Below are positions 61,846 through 64,000 of a DNA stretch of 64,000 nucleotides, one piece after another (the first letter of the stretch is position 1; every line of letters starts with the position of its first letter). A model generated the notes under the pieces. It saw nothing but the letters and a program-made list of their open reading frames with translations. It was not told where the DNA came from and ran no database searches. The DNA lies in assembly GCF_017569225.1 (NCBI RefSeq), contig NZ_CP071868.1:2356001-2420000 (forward strand). Direction: 5' to 3'. A program made the translations under genes and the position numbers. The stretch is from Pengzhenrongella sicca (GTDB lineage: Bacteria > Actinomycetota > Actinomycetes > Actinomycetales > Cellulomonadaceae).

Positions 61846-62841
61846 TCAGCGGGCGGCCGGGCGGTACGCCGAGATCAGCCCGTCGAAGAGCTCGTTCAGC
61901 CGGCCGTCGACGACCCGCCGGGCCGGGTCGGCGTCGTGCCACGCGACGATCTCGCGCGCGCCCTGACGGAACGGGACCGCCGGGGCGAACTGCGGCACGA
62001 GCGACCGGATCTTGGTCGTGTCGAAGATCATCGCGTGCGCCTTGTCGCCGAGCAGACCCGCGCCGATCTCGGGATCGGCCGCCGCGATCGCGTCCGAGGG
62101 CACGTGGACCAGGCGCGCCTCGACGCCGGCTGCGGCCGCGAGGTCGCCGTAGATCGTGTTCCAGGTCGGCGCCTCGTGCGACGTGATGTGGAACGCCTCG
62201 CCGATCGCCGTCGCCGCGCCGAGCAGCCCGACGAAGCCGACCGCGAAGTCGGTGGTGTGCGTGAGCGTCCACGGCGTGGTGCCGTCTCCGTGCACCACGA
62301 CCTCGAGGCCCCGCCGCATCCGGTCCACGACGGTCCAGCCGCCGTCGCACGGGACCGTCGTGCGGTCGTAGGTGTGCGAGGGCCGCACGATCGTGATGGG
62401 CGTCCCGCGGTCACGGTAGGCGCGCACGAGCAGGTCCTCGCAGGCGATCTTCTGCCGCGAGTACTCCCAGAACGGGTTGCGCAGCGGCGTCGACTCCACG
62501 ATCGGCAGGTGCGTCGGCGGCGTCTGGTAGGCCGACGCCGAGCTGATGAACACGTACTGACCCGTGCGCCCGGCGAACAGGTCGAGGTCCTGCTGGACGT
62601 GCTCCGGCGTGAACGCGACGAAGTCCGCGACCACGTCGAACGACTCGTCCCCCAGCGCCGCCCGGACGGCCGCGGCGTCCCGGACGTCGGCGTGCAGGAC
62701 GCGCACCCCCGCGGGCACGGGACGGGCCGACGACGCACCGCGGGTCAGGAGGGTCAGCTCGATCCCCACGGCCCTGGCGCGGGCCGCGCACGCCGCGCTG
62801 ATGACCCCGGTACCGCCGATGAACAAGACTGTGAGCGCCAC
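61846..62841 (-). CDS. NAD-dependent epimerase/dehydratase-like
   Basis: A 331-residue extended SDR protein. The N-terminal nucleotide motif VLFIGGTGVISAAC, DVVADFVAFTPEHV, FISSASAYQTP and the YSRQK catalytic Tyr-x3-Lys are present. It could modify a nucleotide sugar or act as a reductase. GTG follows GAAGG by seven bases. The gene is monocistronic. Confidence 0.88.
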   Translation of the reverse strand: MALTVLFIGGTGVISAACAARARAVGIELTLLTRGASSARPVPAGVRVLHADVRDAAAVRAALGDESFDVVADFVAFTPEHVQQDLDLFAGRTGQYVFISSASAYQTPPTHLPIVESTPLRNPFWEYSRQKIACEDLLVRAYRDRGTPITIVRPSHTYDRTTVPCDGGWTVVDRMRRGLEVVVHGDGTTPWTLTHTTDFAVGFVGLLGAATAIGEAFHITSHEAPTWNTIYGDLAAAAGVEARLVHVPSDAIAAADPEIGAGLLGDKAHAMIFDTTKIRSLVPQFAPAVPFRQGAREIVAWHDADPARRVVDGRLNELFDGLISAYRPAAR

Positions 62842-62959
62842 GGGTGACCTTCTCCTCGAACCTGCCGGTAGGGCGGGACCGCGCCCGACCGGGCCGCGCC
62901 GCCGCCCTCACGGTAGCCGTGCCATGTACAGACCGCCGCCGCGGGTGCATCGTGGAGTG

Positions 62960-63178
62960 ATGGGAGAGGTCGTCGCACTGCCGCTGCGGCGGGCGAGCGT
63001 GCTGCCCGACGTCCGGGGAGACCGGCGCGCGCTCCAGGTCACGTGGCACGCGCAGGACGACGTGTTCGTCATCAGCCTCTGGCGGGCCGGGGAGTGCACC
63101 GGGAGCGTGCGCCTCGCCGCGGCAGACGCCGCGATCCTGGTCGGGGCGCTCGCCGACGGGCTCGCCGAGCGGGGCTGA
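62960..63178 (+). CDS. Small conserved hypothetical protein (72 aa)
   Basis: A 72-residue protein with a beta-hairpin-like core (ALQVTWHAQDDVFVISLW) and a C-terminal helix (AAADAAILVGALADGLAE). Similar short actinobacterial proteins exist without known function. ATG 62960 is used; an in-frame ATG at 62924 would add 12 residues. It ends five bases before the convergent LiaF-like gene. Confidence 0.7.
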   Translation: MGEVVALPLRRASVLPDVRGDRRALQVTWHAQDDVFVISLWRAGECTGSVRLAAADAAILVGALADGLAERG

Positions 63179-63183
63179 CCGGC

Positions 63184-63849
63184 TCAGTTCTTGATCTCGG
63201 CGCCGCCCATGATCGACGTGACGTGCACGTTCAGCTCGGGTGCGTGCGGGTCGACGGGCGCGATGGTCTTGTCGTCCCAGCCGCCGAGCACGGGCAGCCC
63301 GCTCACCCGGACGCGCCACGTCGGGGGCACCTTGATCTCGACGCCGCCCCACAGCACGAAGACGGCGATGTCGGCGCGGTCGGCGAGCCCGGCCTGGCGC
63401 AGGTCCACGGCGATGCCGCCCATGATCGCGCTGAGGCTGCCGCCGCGGAAGGCCTGCGACCGCGTCCGGCGCTCGGAGCCCCACCAGATCACTGCGGAGT
63501 TGATCACGTCGTCGTCGTCGCCGCGGGAGCCCAGCCGGGTGAGCAGCGTCAGGCCGACCAAGATGATCCCGATCGGCCAGAGCAGGTTCCACACGTTGAC
63601 GTCGATCAGGTCGAGCCGATCGAGCTGGAAGAACGCGCCGACAGCGATCACGAAGACCGGCCCGATCCAGGCGCGCGGCACCGCGAACAGCGCCACGAGG
63701 CCGATCGCGACGATCACGAGCGGCCAGTAGGTCGAGAACAGCTCGCCGAGGCTCACCTCGACCACGCCGAGCTGGCCGAGCAGCGCCGCGACACCGACGG
63801 CGACGACGAACGCGCCGAGCAGGGCCTGCGACAGGGGGCGACGATTCAT
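63184..63849 (-). CDS. LiaF-like membrane protein
   Basis: A 221-residue protein with four N-terminal membrane helices (residues 8-105) and a soluble C-terminal domain of the cell-wall-stress LiaF type (FRGGSLSAIMGGIAVDLRQA ... FVLWGGVEIKVPPTWRV ... SIMGGAEIKN). LiaF proteins repress a LiaRS-type response to envelope damage. No liaRS genes are adjacent. ATG 63849 follows a TACCGT box by six bases. Confidence 0.88.
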   Translation of the reverse strand: MNRRPLSQALLGAFVVAVGVAALLGQLGVVEVSLGELFSTYWPLVIVAIGLVALFAVPRAWIGPVFVIAVGAFFQLDRLDLIDVNVWNLLWPIGIILVGLTLLTRLGSRGDDDDVINSAVIWWGSERRTRSQAFRGGSLSAIMGGIAVDLRQAGLADRADIAVFVLWGGVEIKVPPTWRVRVSGLPVLGGWDDKTIAPVDPHAPELNVHVTSIMGGAEIKN

Positions 63850-63855
63850 GCGGCC

Positions 63856-63861
63856 ACGGTA
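63856..63861 (-). promoter_or_regulatory. -10 box, leaderless LiaF-like gene
   Basis: TACCGT on the minus strand, six bases before the ATG. Confidence 0.55.
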
Positions 63862-63903
63862 GCGGCGCCGGCGCCCCCCAGATGCCAGATCGGCTCCGGT
63901 CAG

Positions 63904-63909
63904 TAGGGT
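63904..63909 (+). promoter_or_regulatory. -10 box, leaderless aldo/keto reductase gene
   Basis: TAGGGT, six bases, then ATG 63916. Confidence 0.6.
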
Positions 63910-63915
63910 TGCAGC

Positions 63916-64000
63916 ATGCGCTACCGCACACTCGGGAACAGCGGGGCAGTCGTCTCCACCTACGCCCTCGGCACGATGACGTTCGGCGCCGAGGCCGACG
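63916..64000 (+). CDS. Aldo/keto reductase, 5' part only
   Basis: The first 28 residues (MRYRTLGNSGAVVSTYALGT...) match the start of aldo/keto reductases (RxLGxSGxxVSxxxLGT). The gene runs off the window. A leaderless start is set by the TAGGGT box. Confidence 0.85.
   Translation, partial: MRYRTLGNSGAVVSTYALGTMTFGAEAD

Overview
The window is about 64 kb of very GC-rich DNA with almost no non-coding space, many GTG starts and strong third-position G/C. A GAF-ANTAR RNA-binding regulator, an F420-type luciferase-like oxidoreductase, a DUF5997/LysR pair, a PPK2-type kinase, a DtxR-type iron box and many leaderless promoters (TANNNT, six bases, then ATG) all point to an actinobacterium. A Micrococcales member of the Cellulomonas type is my guess, but nothing in the window proves the genus. 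No rRNA, tRNA, phage, insertion sequence or CRISPR is visible. The content looks chromosomal.

Layout. (1) 1-2.5 kb: DUF5997 and a divergent LysR regulator, then a class I cyclic-di-GMP (GEMM) riboswitch directly ahead of an EAL-domain protein whose catalytic base is lost. (2) 2.5-6.5 kb: feoABC ferrous-iron operon under a DtxR/IdeR-like box, and a class III CoA-transferase. (3) 6.6-15.3 kb: a sugar cluster with a nucleoside-hydrolase-like protein, ABC sugar importer, mutarotase, lactonase, aldose dehydrogenase, GntR/FCD regulator and enolase-superfamily dehydratase. Two near-identical operator candidates lie at its two promoters. The gene order spells a non-phosphorylating oxidation route, as known for L-fucose, but no aldolase or terminal dehydrogenase is in the window and the substrate is not certain. 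(4) 15.6-18.4 kb: LLM oxidoreductase and an ArsB-like carrier coupled to a universal stress protein. (5) 18.5-27.2 kb: two EAL-DICT proteins flank a thiamin block. In that block a YkoE-type ECF importer, whose T subunit carries an apparent frameshift, and thiMED diverge from each other, and each has its own TPP riboswitch.

(6) 27.2-33.6 kb: a hypothetical gene, a membrane GGDEF-EAL enzyme, HrpB helicase and PPK2. (7) 33.6-41.4 kb: an inverted repeat, a radical SAM/SPASM protein behind a DosR-like palindrome, DUF72, a hexose-6-phosphate-mutarotase-like protein, a fused receiver/thioredoxin-reductase-like flavoprotein lacking the redox cysteines, a membrane protein, and an amino-acid permease coupled to a second universal stress protein. 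(8) 41.6-52.6 kb: two two-component systems, each next to an ABC exporter-type system, one with a RseB/LolA-like exported protein and one with a MacB/FtsX-type pair. (9) 52.7-64 kb: GAF-ANTAR regulator, class B penicillin-binding protein, RF3, aldo/keto reductases, acylphosphatase, a polyol dehydrogenase/FGGY kinase operon, a kinase-like protein with a broken P-loop, a nucleotide-sugar-epimerase-like protein and a LiaF-like membrane protein.

Two themes recur. Cyclic-di-GMP is served by four EAL proteins, one of them also GGDEF, and one riboswitch. Translational coupling through ATGA, GTGA or TGATG overlaps joins genes in nearly every operon. No function was tested; all family assignments come from reading motifs in the translated sequence.
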